Shown here one piece after another: positions 44,036 to 51,642 of a stretch of DNA of 64,000 nucleotides. Source of the DNA: Shimia sp039969785 (GTDB taxonomy: Bacteria; Pseudomonadota; Alphaproteobacteria; Rhodobacterales; Rhodobacteraceae); assembly GCF_039969785.1 (NCBI RefSeq), contig NZ_JBDVNC010000027.1, positions 1 to 64,000 of the forward strand, given 5' to 3'. The notes under the pieces were generated by a model, which made no database searches, was not told the DNA's origin, and saw nothing but the letters and a program-made list of their open reading frames with translations. How positions within the stretch are numbered: the stretch's first letter is position 1; every line of letters begins with the position of its first letter. The position numbers were made by a program, and so were the translations under genes.

Positions 44036-44102
44036 AATATATAAGTCGGCCAGTCCGACGGGGAGTGAAAAATTGAAAAAGGGGCCTTTGGGTCCCTTTT
44101 TT
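44036..44102 (+). ncRNA. Small-RNA candidate 2
   Basis: A second promoter-to-terminator unit directly after the first, about 67 bases. It contains a short stem (GTCGG with CCGAC, 44045-44059), a purine linker GGGGAGTGAAAAATTG, and the terminator at 44076-44102. Neighbouring genes are on the minus strand (left) or begin farther right (44234), so the RNA would be independent. Confidence 0.4.
44076..44102 (+). terminator. Terminator of small-RNA candidate 2
   Basis: AAAAAGGGGCC pairs with GGTCCCTTTTT (11 bp, one G-T) around TTTG and runs into a T-tract of six. It can also work in the minus direction, giving a T-run of five. Confidence 0.75.
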
Positions 44103-44233
44103 GCTTTTGACAATTCGTGCACTTAAGCGCGGAAAATCGCCTGTTTTTGGATAACATTACGCAGGCTTTAACCTGACATTCTGAACGAGTCGTGTTAATC
44201 GAAACCCAATATATTCAACACACGGGAAACCTT

Positions 44234-44842
44234 ATGCCTAAGCTTCATCATCTTCTCATGGCTGCCGTGATCTCTTGTGCAGCAGTACCAGCATCAGCTC
44301 AGGGTGTTGGTTCATTGTCGGACGGGTCTTTGTCGATGGGACAAAAGGTTGAGACACCGCCTCAGCCTACTCAACCGACCGCAGCCGCAAGCCAGGACGT
44401 GACGTCCGAGGTGATTGGTGACTGGGATTTGCAATGTGCCAAGGACGGACCCGAACCCCGCCCATGCCGTATGTATCAGCTGCTCAAAGATAATCAGGGC
44501 AACGCGGTTGTGGAAATCACGCTCTACAAACTTAAGCAGCCTGCAGGTGACGCCGTCGCCGGAGCAACTGTTATTGTACCGCTTGAAACGCTTTTGACCG
44601 GTCAGTTGACAATGTCAGTGGACGGGCAAAACACTAAACGTTACCCGTTTTCATTCTGCAATCCCGTAGGATGTTTCGCGCGTATCGGATTGTCGCAAAC
44701 TGATATCGATTCTTTGAAAGCCGGTAATGTTTCGGATCTTTCGGTTGTACCAGCCATTGCACCGGATCAAGTTGTGTCGGCTGCAATGTCTCTAAAGGGC
44801 TTTACTAAGGCCTATGACACGGCTGCGCCTGCTATCGAATAG
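44234..44842 (+). CDS. Invasion-associated locus B (IalB)-family protein
   Basis: 202 residues from ATG 44234, with a signal peptide (ASAQG-style cleavage near residue 23). The Pro/Gln/Thr-rich linker is followed by an IalB-like beta domain (SEVIGDWDLQCA and the cysteine pairs in CRMYQ and FCNPVGCFARIGL). Many Rhodobacteraceae carry several paralogues. IalB was named in Bartonella, but in free-living bacteria the role is unknown and probably envelope-related. A strong terminator follows. Confidence 0.8.
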   Translation: MPKLHHLLMAAVISCAAVPASAQGVGSLSDGSLSMGQKVETPPQPTQPTAAASQDVTSEVIGDWDLQCAKDGPEPRPCRMYQLLKDNQGNAVVEITLYKLKQPAGDAVAGATVIVPLETLLTGQLTMSVDGQNTKRYPFSFCNPVGCFARIGLSQTDIDSLKAGNVSDLSVVPAIAPDQVVSAAMSLKGFTKAYDTAAPAIE

Positions 44843-44862
44843 CCTGGACTCAAAGTTCTGTA

Positions 44863-44893
44863 GAAGCCGCTCTGTTTCAGGGCGGCTTTTTTT
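44863..44893 (+). terminator. Rho-independent terminator of the IalB-like gene
   Basis: AAGCCGC pairs with GCGGCTT (7 bp) around a short loop, followed by a T-run of seven. It is also near the convergent ketoacyl synthase stop at 44898. Confidence 0.85.
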
Positions 44894-44897
44894 GTGG

Positions 44898-46106
44898 TTA
44901 GACTTTGCGTAGCGCCAACACAGCGTTCAATCCGCCAAATGCAAACGCATTAGACAGTGCCACATGAACGTCAGCTTCACGAGCTTCATTTGGCACAACA
45001 TCAAGTGCGCATTCCGGGTCCGGTTCCTCATAACCAATCGTAGGCGCGATTACCCCGTCACGTAATGCCAAGATGCAGGCCAACAACTCGACCGCACCAG
45101 TGCCGCCTATCAAATGACCATGCATAGATTTGGTTGAGGACATGAGCAGGTCGTCGGCATGTGGGCCAAAGACATCGGCAACTGCGCTGCATTCTGTCTT
45201 GTCGTTGGCTGCTGTTCCGGTGCCATGCGCGTTGATATAACCGACATCTTCACGATTGATACGGGCATCCTGTAGAGTTCCCGCAATAGCGCGCGCCGCG
45301 CCTTGTTTTGAAGGCATAACGATATCTGCTGCATCTGAACTCATCGCAAAACCGATAACTTCGGCCAAAATCTCGGCGCCCCGGGCGCGGGCGTGATCCA
45401 TTTCCTCAAATACGAATATACCTGCACCCTCACCTTGCACCATGCCATTGCGGTTGGCCGAAAATGGACGACAGGCGTCCTTGGACATAACGCGAAGGCC
45501 TTCCCATGCCTTTACGCCGCCAAAACACAGCATTGATTCAGTGCCACCCGTGATCATCACAGGCGACATGCCGGATCGGACCATCTGAAAGGCTTGCGCC
45601 ATTGCGTGGTTCGAGCTTGCACAAGCCGATGCGACTGTAAAACTTGGGCCTTTGAGATTGAATTCCATGCTAACATGACTTGCCGCAGCATTGTTCATCA
45701 GTTTGGGCACCACAAATGGATGCACCCGGTTTTTACCGTCTTCGTACACGGTGCGATAGTTTTCATCGAGCGTTTGCATGCCGCCACCGGAATTCCCCAG
45801 AACGACACCGGATTTCACGGATAATTCTCCAGAAAACTCCAGCCCCGCCTGCGACATTGCTTCGCGGGCAGCGACCAGCGTGAATTGAGTAAATCGATCG
45901 TAAAGGGCAAGTTGTTGGCGATTGAACAGTGTTTCCGCTTCGAAATTCCTGACCTGTGCACCAATCCTCACGGCCAATCTGTCAACGTCACGCATATCGA
46001 GGTCACCGATCCCGCAGCGCCCTTCGCGCATGGCTTGCATCGTTTCAGGGACATTATGCCCCAATGCATTGATCGTACCCGCCCCGGTGATGACGACCCG
46101 CTTCAT
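44898..46106 (-). CDS. Beta-ketoacyl-ACP synthase (FabF-like)
   Basis: A 402-residue elongating condensing enzyme of the KAS II type. The catalytic cysteine is at about Cys162 in FTVASACASSNHAM. The two histidines are in YINAHGTGTAANDKTE and STKSMHGHLIGGTGAVELL. It extends acyl chains on an acyl carrier protein. Next to the dedicated ACP and lpxD, it probably serves a special lipid A acyl chain, like the fabF-XL genes of rhizobia (inference). It is the last gene of the minus-strand cluster. Confidence 0.9.
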   Translation of the reverse strand: MKRVVITGAGTINALGHNVPETMQAMREGRCGIGDLDMRDVDRLAVRIGAQVRNFEAETLFNRQQLALYDRFTQFTLVAAREAMSQAGLEFSGELSVKSGVVLGNSGGGMQTLDENYRTVYEDGKNRVHPFVVPKLMNNAAASHVSMEFNLKGPSFTVASACASSNHAMAQAFQMVRSGMSPVMITGGTESMLCFGGVKAWEGLRVMSKDACRPFSANRNGMVQGEGAGIFVFEEMDHARARGAEILAEVIGFAMSSDAADIVMPSKQGAARAIAGTLQDARINREDVGYINAHGTGTAANDKTECSAVADVFGPHADDLLMSSTKSMHGHLIGGTGAVELLACILALRDGVIAPTIGYEEPDPECALDVVPNEAREADVHVALSNAFAFGGLNAVLALRKV

Positions 46107-46120
46107 AATTATTTTCCTGT

Positions 46121-46378
46121 TCAGGCCTGTTCGGCGATCAGCTTTTTAATACCAGAAATAATGGAGGCAACGGAAGTTATGTCAAAATCACCTGCGGTTG
46201 GTTCATTGGCATTAAATGGAACCGATATGTCAAACTCTTCTTCGATTGCAAAAATGCTCTCAACCAAGCCAAGACTGTCTATGCCCAAAGCTTCCAACGT
46301 GCTGTCCAATGTAACATCTGAAGGCTCAAGAACAGCTTGTTCCGCAATGATCTCAATGACCTTCTCCGTGACACTCAT
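46121..46378 (-). CDS. Dedicated acyl carrier protein
   Basis: An 85-residue four-helix ACP with the phosphopantetheine serine at Ser35 in LGIDSLGLVES. It is distinct from the housekeeping AcpP in having an insertion before helix IV (FNANEPTAGDFDIT) and a longer acidic C-terminus. It resembles AcpXL-type carriers that deliver very long or modified chains to lipid A. It lies 14 bases before the ketoacyl synthase start and 33 bases after lpxD. Confidence 0.88.
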   Translation of the reverse strand: MSVTEKVIEIIAEQAVLEPSDVTLDSTLEALGIDSLGLVESIFAIEEEFDISVPFNANEPTAGDFDITSVASIISGIKKLIAEQA

Positions 46379-46411
46379 CTCTCTTTCCTTTTACCGAGTC
46401 CGAAACCTGAT

Positions 46412-47503
46412 TTAGTCATTGGAACTGGTTTTTGAAACAGATTTTTGAAGGTCTGCCACTTGTTTGAATAGCCGCGACAATCTGCGCAGCCCCTTATACA
46501 TTTCAAGATGGGTTTCCATTTTGACAGCCGGGTATCCCAGAATGACTTGTCCGGCAGGGATCTTGTTCAACACTTTTGTTCCGCCGCCGGCGATCACATT
46601 GTCGCCGACTATTGTATTGTCAGTAATACCTACTTGCCCGCCCAAAACGACATTATTTCCAATCACTGTGGATCCGGCGATGCCAACCATAGCAGCAAAC
46701 AGGCAATCATTGCCTACAGTGACGTTGTGGGCCACGTGGCATAAGTTATCGATCTTGCAGCCATTGCCAATTCGCGTGTCGCGCACGGTACCGTAGTCGA
46801 CACATGCGTTGGCCCCGATTTCAACGTCATCGCCAATTGTCACGGCGCCTAAAGAATGAATGCGGGTCCAACTTTGACTACTCAACTCACCTTGATCACC
46901 CAGAGATTCACGCGCTTTTTCCACTCCTGAGGCCTCGGGCGTGACAAATGACAACCCATCCGCCCCGATCCGAGCACCCGGTTGTGCCCAAAAACGGTCT
47001 CCAATGGTAACACGTGCGCCAATCGAAACATGATCGCGCAAGAAAGCACCCTGCCCTATGGTGACGTCGGCCCCGACGTTACATTGAGGGCCAATGGTGC
47101 TGTCTGGACCAATTCGAGCGCGTGGACCAATTACCGTAAATGCGCCGATACGCACGTTTTTCGCGAGCCGGGCGGTTTTATCGATTACGGCGGACGGATG
47201 AATGCCGTCCGGGTAATGTTGACCTGGATCCATCATACGGGTTAGGCCGGACATGGCATATCGCCCTCGAGGAGCAATAATGGCTGCCTCCAACTCCATT
47301 TCTTGCCAATCGGCGCCCGGCCAGACTAACGCAACGCGCGCCTTGCCTTGCTTTAGCCCCGAGGCAAATTTCGGGTTGGTCAATAACGCAAGGTCGTCAG
47401 GTCCGGCTGATGCTGGCTCTGATACCTTCTGAATGACAATGTCAGTGTTCCCGAATACTTCGGCATCAATAGCCGAAGCGATTTCCTGAACCGTATAAGC
47501 CAT
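46412..47503 (-). CDS. lpxD: UDP-3-O-acylglucosamine N-acyltransferase LpxD
   Basis: A 363-residue trimeric left-handed beta-helix enzyme. The N-terminal LpxD domain (about 1-95) is followed by hexapeptide repeats. The catalytic histidine lies in NLCHVAHNV (about residue 255), and the C-terminal helix has GYPAVKMETHLEMYKG. It adds the N-linked hydroxyacyl chain to UDP-glucosamine in lipid A synthesis. The usual lpxD neighbours (bamA, fabZ, lpxA) are absent here, so this may be a second copy. Confidence 0.9.
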   Translation of the reverse strand: MAYTVQEIASAIDAEVFGNTDIVIQKVSEPASAGPDDLALLTNPKFASGLKQGKARVALVWPGADWQEMELEAAIIAPRGRYAMSGLTRMMDPGQHYPDGIHPSAVIDKTARLAKNVRIGAFTVIGPRARIGPDSTIGPQCNVGADVTIGQGAFLRDHVSIGARVTIGDRFWAQPGARIGADGLSFVTPEASGVEKARESLGDQGELSSQSWTRIHSLGAVTIGDDVEIGANACVDYGTVRDTRIGNGCKIDNLCHVAHNVTVGNDCLFAAMVGIAGSTVIGNNVVLGGQVGITDNTIVGDNVIAGGGTKVLNKIPAGQVILGYPAVKMETHLEMYKGLRRLSRLFKQVADLQKSVSKTSSND

Positions 47504-47533
47504 AAGCCCCCCGGAGATTTGTCCGGGGCGTGT

Positions 47534-49147
47534 TTAGCCTTGATAAGACCGCAGCGCCACCCCTTCATTGGCCATAGCCTTCCAGATCGTGGCGTCACGA
47601 CCATAGACATCCCGGCGATACTGAACCGGGCCTTTGGCCTCGGTATAAGCGGTCCGGTAAATGATATGTACCGGGATGTTTTGTTCCAGATCAACTTTGG
47701 TTTCACGTCCCGATTTCAGACGCTCCTGGAAGTAGGATTCAGGGTTGTCGACCTGACGTGCCAGCAAGGCATATGCAAATTCAAAAGGCTGATGCAGTCG
47801 GATGCAACCATGGCTGTAGGCGCGTATTTCACGTGAAAATAGGTTTTTTGCCGGCGTGTCGTGCAGATAGATATTGTGTTTATTCGGGAACATGAACTTG
47901 ACCAGACCCAGCGCATTTCGCGTGCTTGGTGGCTGCTTCATATCAAACGGAAAATTTCGCGTATTGTATTGGGCAAAGTTGATTTGACTACGGTTTACCG
48001 TGCGACCACGAGAATCAACCAGCCTAAGATGTCCGGCAGCATTCGGATTGCGTTTCATCATCGGGAGGTATTCTTTGGTCGCGATCGACCGTGGCACATT
48101 CCAGGTCGGGTTGATGATCATGTGCTCCATGGTGTCAGAAAATTCCGGACTGCGACGGTCACTCTGATTTTTGCCAACAACGGATCTTGTACGGAATGTA
48201 ACTTTGCCGTCATCCATGATTTTAGCTGTAAAATCAGTGAGGTTTACCAGTATTTCGCGCCCTTCATTTGCGCGGGTTAGCCAACGTTCTCGTTCCATGG
48301 CAACCATGATCGACTTGAGCCGGGTTTCGGGCGATTTGTTAATTTCTTCGATCGTGCCTTTGCCAGCTACTCCATCCGCCTCAAGACCATGCGCAAGCTG
48401 AAATTCCTGAACTGCTTTTTCTAGGTCACGATCATACGAAGCCGTTGCGCTTCGATCCATGAAGCCCATAGCGATCAATCTGTTGCGCAAAGCAATGACC
48501 CGCGGTCCCTTGTCCTTGGGCTCCAGTTTTCCCGCAGAAACTTTTTCGCCCCACCCGCCAGAAGAAATCAGTTTCTCAAGACGCAGTTTTTCCTTCATCA
48601 ACCGCGTGTATTCCAAAGTTCCCGGTGCCAGACCTCGCACAAACTCTTTCGGATCCGTGCTTGATGCAAACTGCCGCATTATTTCCAATCGATCTTGCCG
48701 CTCGACGGTTCTGACAATACCGCTGTCCAATTTAGATGGCACAAACATCCCGGAGGACACGTCCCTTGCGTACTCCAAAAAAGTTTTGGTCAGTGCGACT
48801 TCGACAAGTCCCATGTCGCGCGCTGATTTGGCTGACGCCATCTGCGAAACCAAACCGTCAACATTATATCTTTCCGATGGCAGAGCATGTTCTTCAACCC
48901 GCGCCAACGCGCCAATCAGCGCTTTGCGACGCGCCCGATCCAACTCATTGTCTCCAGTCCAGACAGGATTGTATTTCGTGCCCCGATAAAACGCTGCCAC
49001 ATCTGCGTCCTTGGAAGCGGATTCAGCAACCGCTTGTTTAAAGGCAGGAAAGGCGTGCGCTTGTCCCGGCACTATTGAAATACTGAGGCAACAGATCAGA
49101 ACCGTAGCGGTAATGGACAAAAATCGGCAACGGAGCGATCTAATCAT
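47534..49147 (-). CDS. L,D-transpeptidase, YcbB/LdtD-like
   Basis: A 537-residue exported enzyme with a signal peptide (ICCLSISIVPGQAHA). A scaffold domain (about 40-220) precedes a peptidoglycan-binding module (about 230-290, RVIALRNRLIAMGFM) and the YkuD catalytic domain with YSHGCIRL at about 455-462 (catalytic Cys) and IYLHDTPAKNLF. It forms 3-3 cross-links in peptidoglycan. ATG 49147 has GAGGAAAT upstream, and farther starts add nothing. It is followed on the same strand by lpxD after 30 bases. Confidence 0.9.
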   Translation of the reverse strand: MIRSLRCRFLSITATVLICCLSISIVPGQAHAFPAFKQAVAESASKDADVAAFYRGTKYNPVWTGDNELDRARRKALIGALARVEEHALPSERYNVDGLVSQMASAKSARDMGLVEVALTKTFLEYARDVSSGMFVPSKLDSGIVRTVERQDRLEIMRQFASSTDPKEFVRGLAPGTLEYTRLMKEKLRLEKLISSGGWGEKVSAGKLEPKDKGPRVIALRNRLIAMGFMDRSATASYDRDLEKAVQEFQLAHGLEADGVAGKGTIEEINKSPETRLKSIMVAMERERWLTRANEGREILVNLTDFTAKIMDDGKVTFRTRSVVGKNQSDRRSPEFSDTMEHMIINPTWNVPRSIATKEYLPMMKRNPNAAGHLRLVDSRGRTVNRSQINFAQYNTRNFPFDMKQPPSTRNALGLVKFMFPNKHNIYLHDTPAKNLFSREIRAYSHGCIRLHQPFEFAYALLARQVDNPESYFQERLKSGRETKVDLEQNIPVHIIYRTAYTEAKGPVQYRRDVYGRDATIWKAMANEGVALRSYQG

Positions 49148-49458
49148 AAAGTATTTCCTCGTACGGGACCAATTGGATAGGCCTACTGTCAAAGCTTCAA
49201 TGGGACCTGTCCAATCACAACTTCTCGAAAAGCAAAAGCGAAAAATCAGTGTTGCTTTGTAGTCCCGGCGCGACTGTGAAAACACAAATTCCGGATGTTA
49301 AGCAAATTTTTGCCGAATTCTGTTGATATTCACGAGGTCGAAAAATGAGCGCTTGGTGCACGAATCGTATTGTGCCATAAAACGCGCACATCTGGGGATG
49401 ATGTAACAGCCACGTAACATCGTGGCGCTAGGCAAGCGACGGGACAGGCGCTGATACT
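49148..49458. other. Divergent promoter region, L,D-transpeptidase and MepK-like genes
   Basis: 311 bases between the two start codons. No ORF is credible. I see no strong promoter match, although AT-rich stretches near 49290-49340 could hold one. Confidence 0.4.
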
Positions 49459-50028
49459 ATGATAAACGATGGCTCTTTGAGCATGACCAGACGCGGCCTG
49501 TTGACCGCCTTTGCCGCCACAGCAGTGGCAGCAGCACCGACATTCTCCAATGCAGCAGGTTTCCTCCGCGGAGGCGGCGATATTCGTCGAATTCGAATGT
49601 ACTCGGGCCGTACGGGCGAACGTATGGATACAATTTATTGGGTCGAAGGTAAGTACATTAAAGACGCTGTGAAAGAAATCAACGCTTTCATGCGTGATTG
49701 GCGCACGAACGACGCCATAAAAATAGACACCCGCACCATCGACATCATGGCCGCAGCTCACAATCTGATGGATGTGCACGAGCCTTATATGTTGTTGTCC
49801 GGCTATCGCAGCCCGGCCACCAACGCAATGCTTCGGTCGCGTTCACGCGGTGTTGCTAAAAACTCTTTGCATATGAAGGGTCAGGCTGCTGATCTAAGAT
49901 TGGCTTCCAGATCTGTTGGACAAATGGCCAAGGCTGCCTCGGCCTGTCGGGCTGGTGGAGTCGGACGGTATTCAGGCTCCAACTTCGTCCATATGGATTG
50001 TGGACCAGTTCGCAATTGGGGTCGGTAA
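49459..50028 (+). CDS. DUF882 (YcbK/MepK-like) murein hydrolase
   Basis: A 189-residue protein with a twin-arginine-like signal (MTRRGLLTAFAATAVAAAP) from the second Met. The M15-like domain has SGYRSPATNAMLRSRSRG, LHMKGQAADLR (zinc-binding His and Asp) and NFVHMDCGPVRNW (second His). In E. coli the homologue MepK cuts cross-links and neighbours LdtD, and the same pairing is seen here. The start is ATG 49459 or, equally possible, ATG 49483, which begins the twin-arginine motif directly. Confidence 0.85.
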   Translation: MINDGSLSMTRRGLLTAFAATAVAAAPTFSNAAGFLRGGGDIRRIRMYSGRTGERMDTIYWVEGKYIKDAVKEINAFMRDWRTNDAIKIDTRTIDIMAAAHNLMDVHEPYMLLSGYRSPATNAMLRSRSRGVAKNSLHMKGQAADLRLASRSVGQMAKAASACRAGGVGRYSGSNFVHMDCGPVRNWGR

Positions 50029-50050
50029 CCCATTAGAAATTCATGGTTTT

Positions 50051-50075
50051 GGGCGCCAAATGGGTGCCCTTTTTT
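50051..50075 (+). terminator. Rho-independent terminator of the MepK-like gene
   Basis: GGGCGCC pairs with GGTGCCC (7 bp, one G-T) around AAATG and is followed by TTTTTT. Confidence 0.82.
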
Positions 50076-50084
50076 GAGTAAATG

Positions 50085-51002
50085 CTACGAAGACATTCTG
50101 GCTGTCCCTACGATCAGATCAAATTTTACTCGAACTGAACTCAACTCCTTGTAAAAATTCAGAAGCTGACGCCATGGATCGCTGATCCTTTCCAATGCGG
50201 CGATTGATGCGACAACAGTCCCTACATCGCTTCGACCATTCATCATCAACAAACCGCCGATCATCAAAATCCCAATTAAGCCAATCCCATTTAACAGGTT
50301 CATCGCAAATTTCATTGAAAGTTTGAGCCTGAAAATGCCCCGACGGGTTGTGAATATCTCGTCGAAATCGTCTAGAATTCCTTGCTGGGCCCCCTTCATT
50401 TGATCAATTTGTTCAACAGAAATCGCCGATGTGGCCTCTCTCAAGATCAACGTTCGGGCGCGAACTCGTCGATTTACCCGTGCTTGTAAGAGCAAAACAA
50501 CAACGGCTTGTGGAACAACTATCAACACCAAAAAGCCACCCAGATACGGCTGCGTGGAAGCGATGTAACTGATCACAGAAATCAGTGTCCCAATTTGCAA
50601 AAGTGGGTTTGCAATCGCAACACCGGCAAACCGACCTACCTCTTCCGCCTCCGCTGCAATGATCGTTGTCAGAGTTCCCATGTCGCGCTGCTGCGAAACA
50701 TCTGGATCAAATCGCTGGGAATATATGCGTTTGCGGATAAATCGAATAGTGCGTTCACCCAAAAGCGAGCTTCGGTAGTTCAGCAAAAATTTGAAAACGT
50801 TAGACGCGAAAATCACGCCGAGATACCCGACACACATCGTAATCAGGCTCTCCAGCACCAAATCTGGCCCAAGACTGTTGATGATGTCCTTTTGGAACCG
50901 CAAAGGCGCTGCAGCCAAACCGGCCACGATAAGCGAAAGCACAATCAAAAGAACCTGAGACCGCCCCGTGTGCTGCCAAATGCGCTTATAAAGATTTAAC
51001 AT
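50085..51002 (-). CDS. ABC-transporter transmembrane domain without an ATPase domain
   Basis: 305 residues from ATG 51002 (GGAG 6 bases upstream) with six predicted helices of an ABC exporter-type TMD (VLLIVLSLIVAGLAAAP first, LIGILMIGGLLMMN last). The domain ends at about the place where an ABC exporter would enter its linker to the nucleotide-binding domain, but the frame stops and no Walker motif exists in the region. It may be a half-transporter that borrows an ATPase from elsewhere, or a truncated gene. Neighbours are a small membrane protein and a glycosyltransferase-like gene on the same strand. Confidence 0.7.
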   Translation of the reverse strand: MLNLYKRIWQHTGRSQVLLIVLSLIVAGLAAAPLRFQKDIINSLGPDLVLESLITMCVGYLGVIFASNVFKFLLNYRSSLLGERTIRFIRKRIYSQRFDPDVSQQRDMGTLTTIIAAEAEEVGRFAGVAIANPLLQIGTLISVISYIASTQPYLGGFLVLIVVPQAVVVLLLQARVNRRVRARTLILREATSAISVEQIDQMKGAQQGILDDFDEIFTTRRGIFRLKLSMKFAMNLLNGIGLIGILMIGGLLMMNGRSDVGTVVASIAALERISDPWRQLLNFYKELSSVRVKFDLIVGTARMSS

Positions 51003-51119
51003 GTCGAGCTCCAATACATCCCCAACACACTTACGCCAAAGCGGTGCGGTTCTGCCAGCCAATCATGTTTTCAGTACGTATTTACGCCCCAAGTAGGACT
51101 GAGCGCTCAATCCTTGGTA

Positions 51120-51530
51120 TTAGCCAGAATATCGCCATGATCCTTTTCGCGAGGCGATGTCGTCTTCGCCGGGTAAAAGTGTTCCCATTCGAACAAGCCC
51201 CGCCCCATCCGACGCGGCTTTTTCAACTTTGACAGCGGGCGATGCGGATAGCGTTTCTTCGATGGCGCTGTTTTGGGCCGGTGCCGAAGCGACGTCTTGA
51301 TTTGCAGTGGGAATTTGAGGGTGTTCAGAATTCTGAGCGGTCGAAGCTGGTTTTGGTGGAGCGTTTTCTTCGACCTTGCCACCCATTCTGGACACACCCA
51401 CATAGACGATAGCGCCCAGAACCATTGAGATGAGCAACGACATATCAAAGACCGTCGCACAAAGCAGTAGCACAACGACCCCGGCAATGGTGCCAGTTAC
51501 GATCTTTTTGGTTTTTGCATCACTGTTCAT
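51120..51530 (-). CDS. Small membrane protein with Ala/Pro-rich tail
   Basis: 136 residues from ATG 51530. Two hydrophobic helices (about 10-30 and 32-48) are followed by a low-complexity Ala/Pro/Glu segment of about 60 residues and a short conserved-looking end (GLVRMGTLLPGEDDIASRKG). It has an ideal GGGAGGA ribosome-binding site 4 bases upstream, but that site lies in a perfect inverted repeat (51535-51555) that can hide it. No family is known to me. It lies between a glycosyltransferase-like gene and a TMD-only ABC gene. Confidence 0.7.
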   Translation of the reverse strand: MNSDAKTKKIVTGTIAGVVVLLLCATVFDMSLLISMVLGAIVYVGVSRMGGKVEENAPPKPASTAQNSEHPQIPTANQDVASAPAQNSAIEETLSASPAVKVEKAASDGAGLVRMGTLLPGEDDIASRKGSWRYSG

Positions 51531-51534
51531 AATT

Positions 51535-51555
51535 TCCTCCCCAAGAATGGGAGGA
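51535..51555 (-). promoter_or_regulatory. Hairpin that can mask the ribosome-binding site
   Basis: On the minus strand TCCTCCC (51555-51549), a 7-base loop, then GGGAGGA (51541-51535), which is the Shine-Dalgarno element 4 bases before the ATG at 51530. All seven pairs are perfect. In RNAs that include both arms the ribosome-binding site would be closed. Confidence 0.7.
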
Positions 51556-51583
51556 TTATAGGCCATAATCCGAATTTTCTCAA
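51555..51583 (-). promoter_or_regulatory. Near-consensus sigma-70 promoter inside the hairpin
   Basis: On the minus strand TTGAGA (51583-51578, 5 of 6), 17 bases, TATAAT (51560-51555, 6 of 6). Transcription would start about 7 bases downstream, near A at 51548, leaving an 18-base leader that lacks the masking arm. It is the best promoter match I found in the window. Confidence 0.7.
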
Positions 51584-51642
51584 AGTCCCGGCAGCACGCT
51601 TTGAGACCATTGTCTCATACCCACGCCTCGAGCGGCTTTGAT

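Noticed and set aside
43948..44157. Minus-strand ORF of 69 codons
   Set aside because: It covers both plus-strand terminators, whose sequence alone generates much of the frame, and has no ribosome-binding site.
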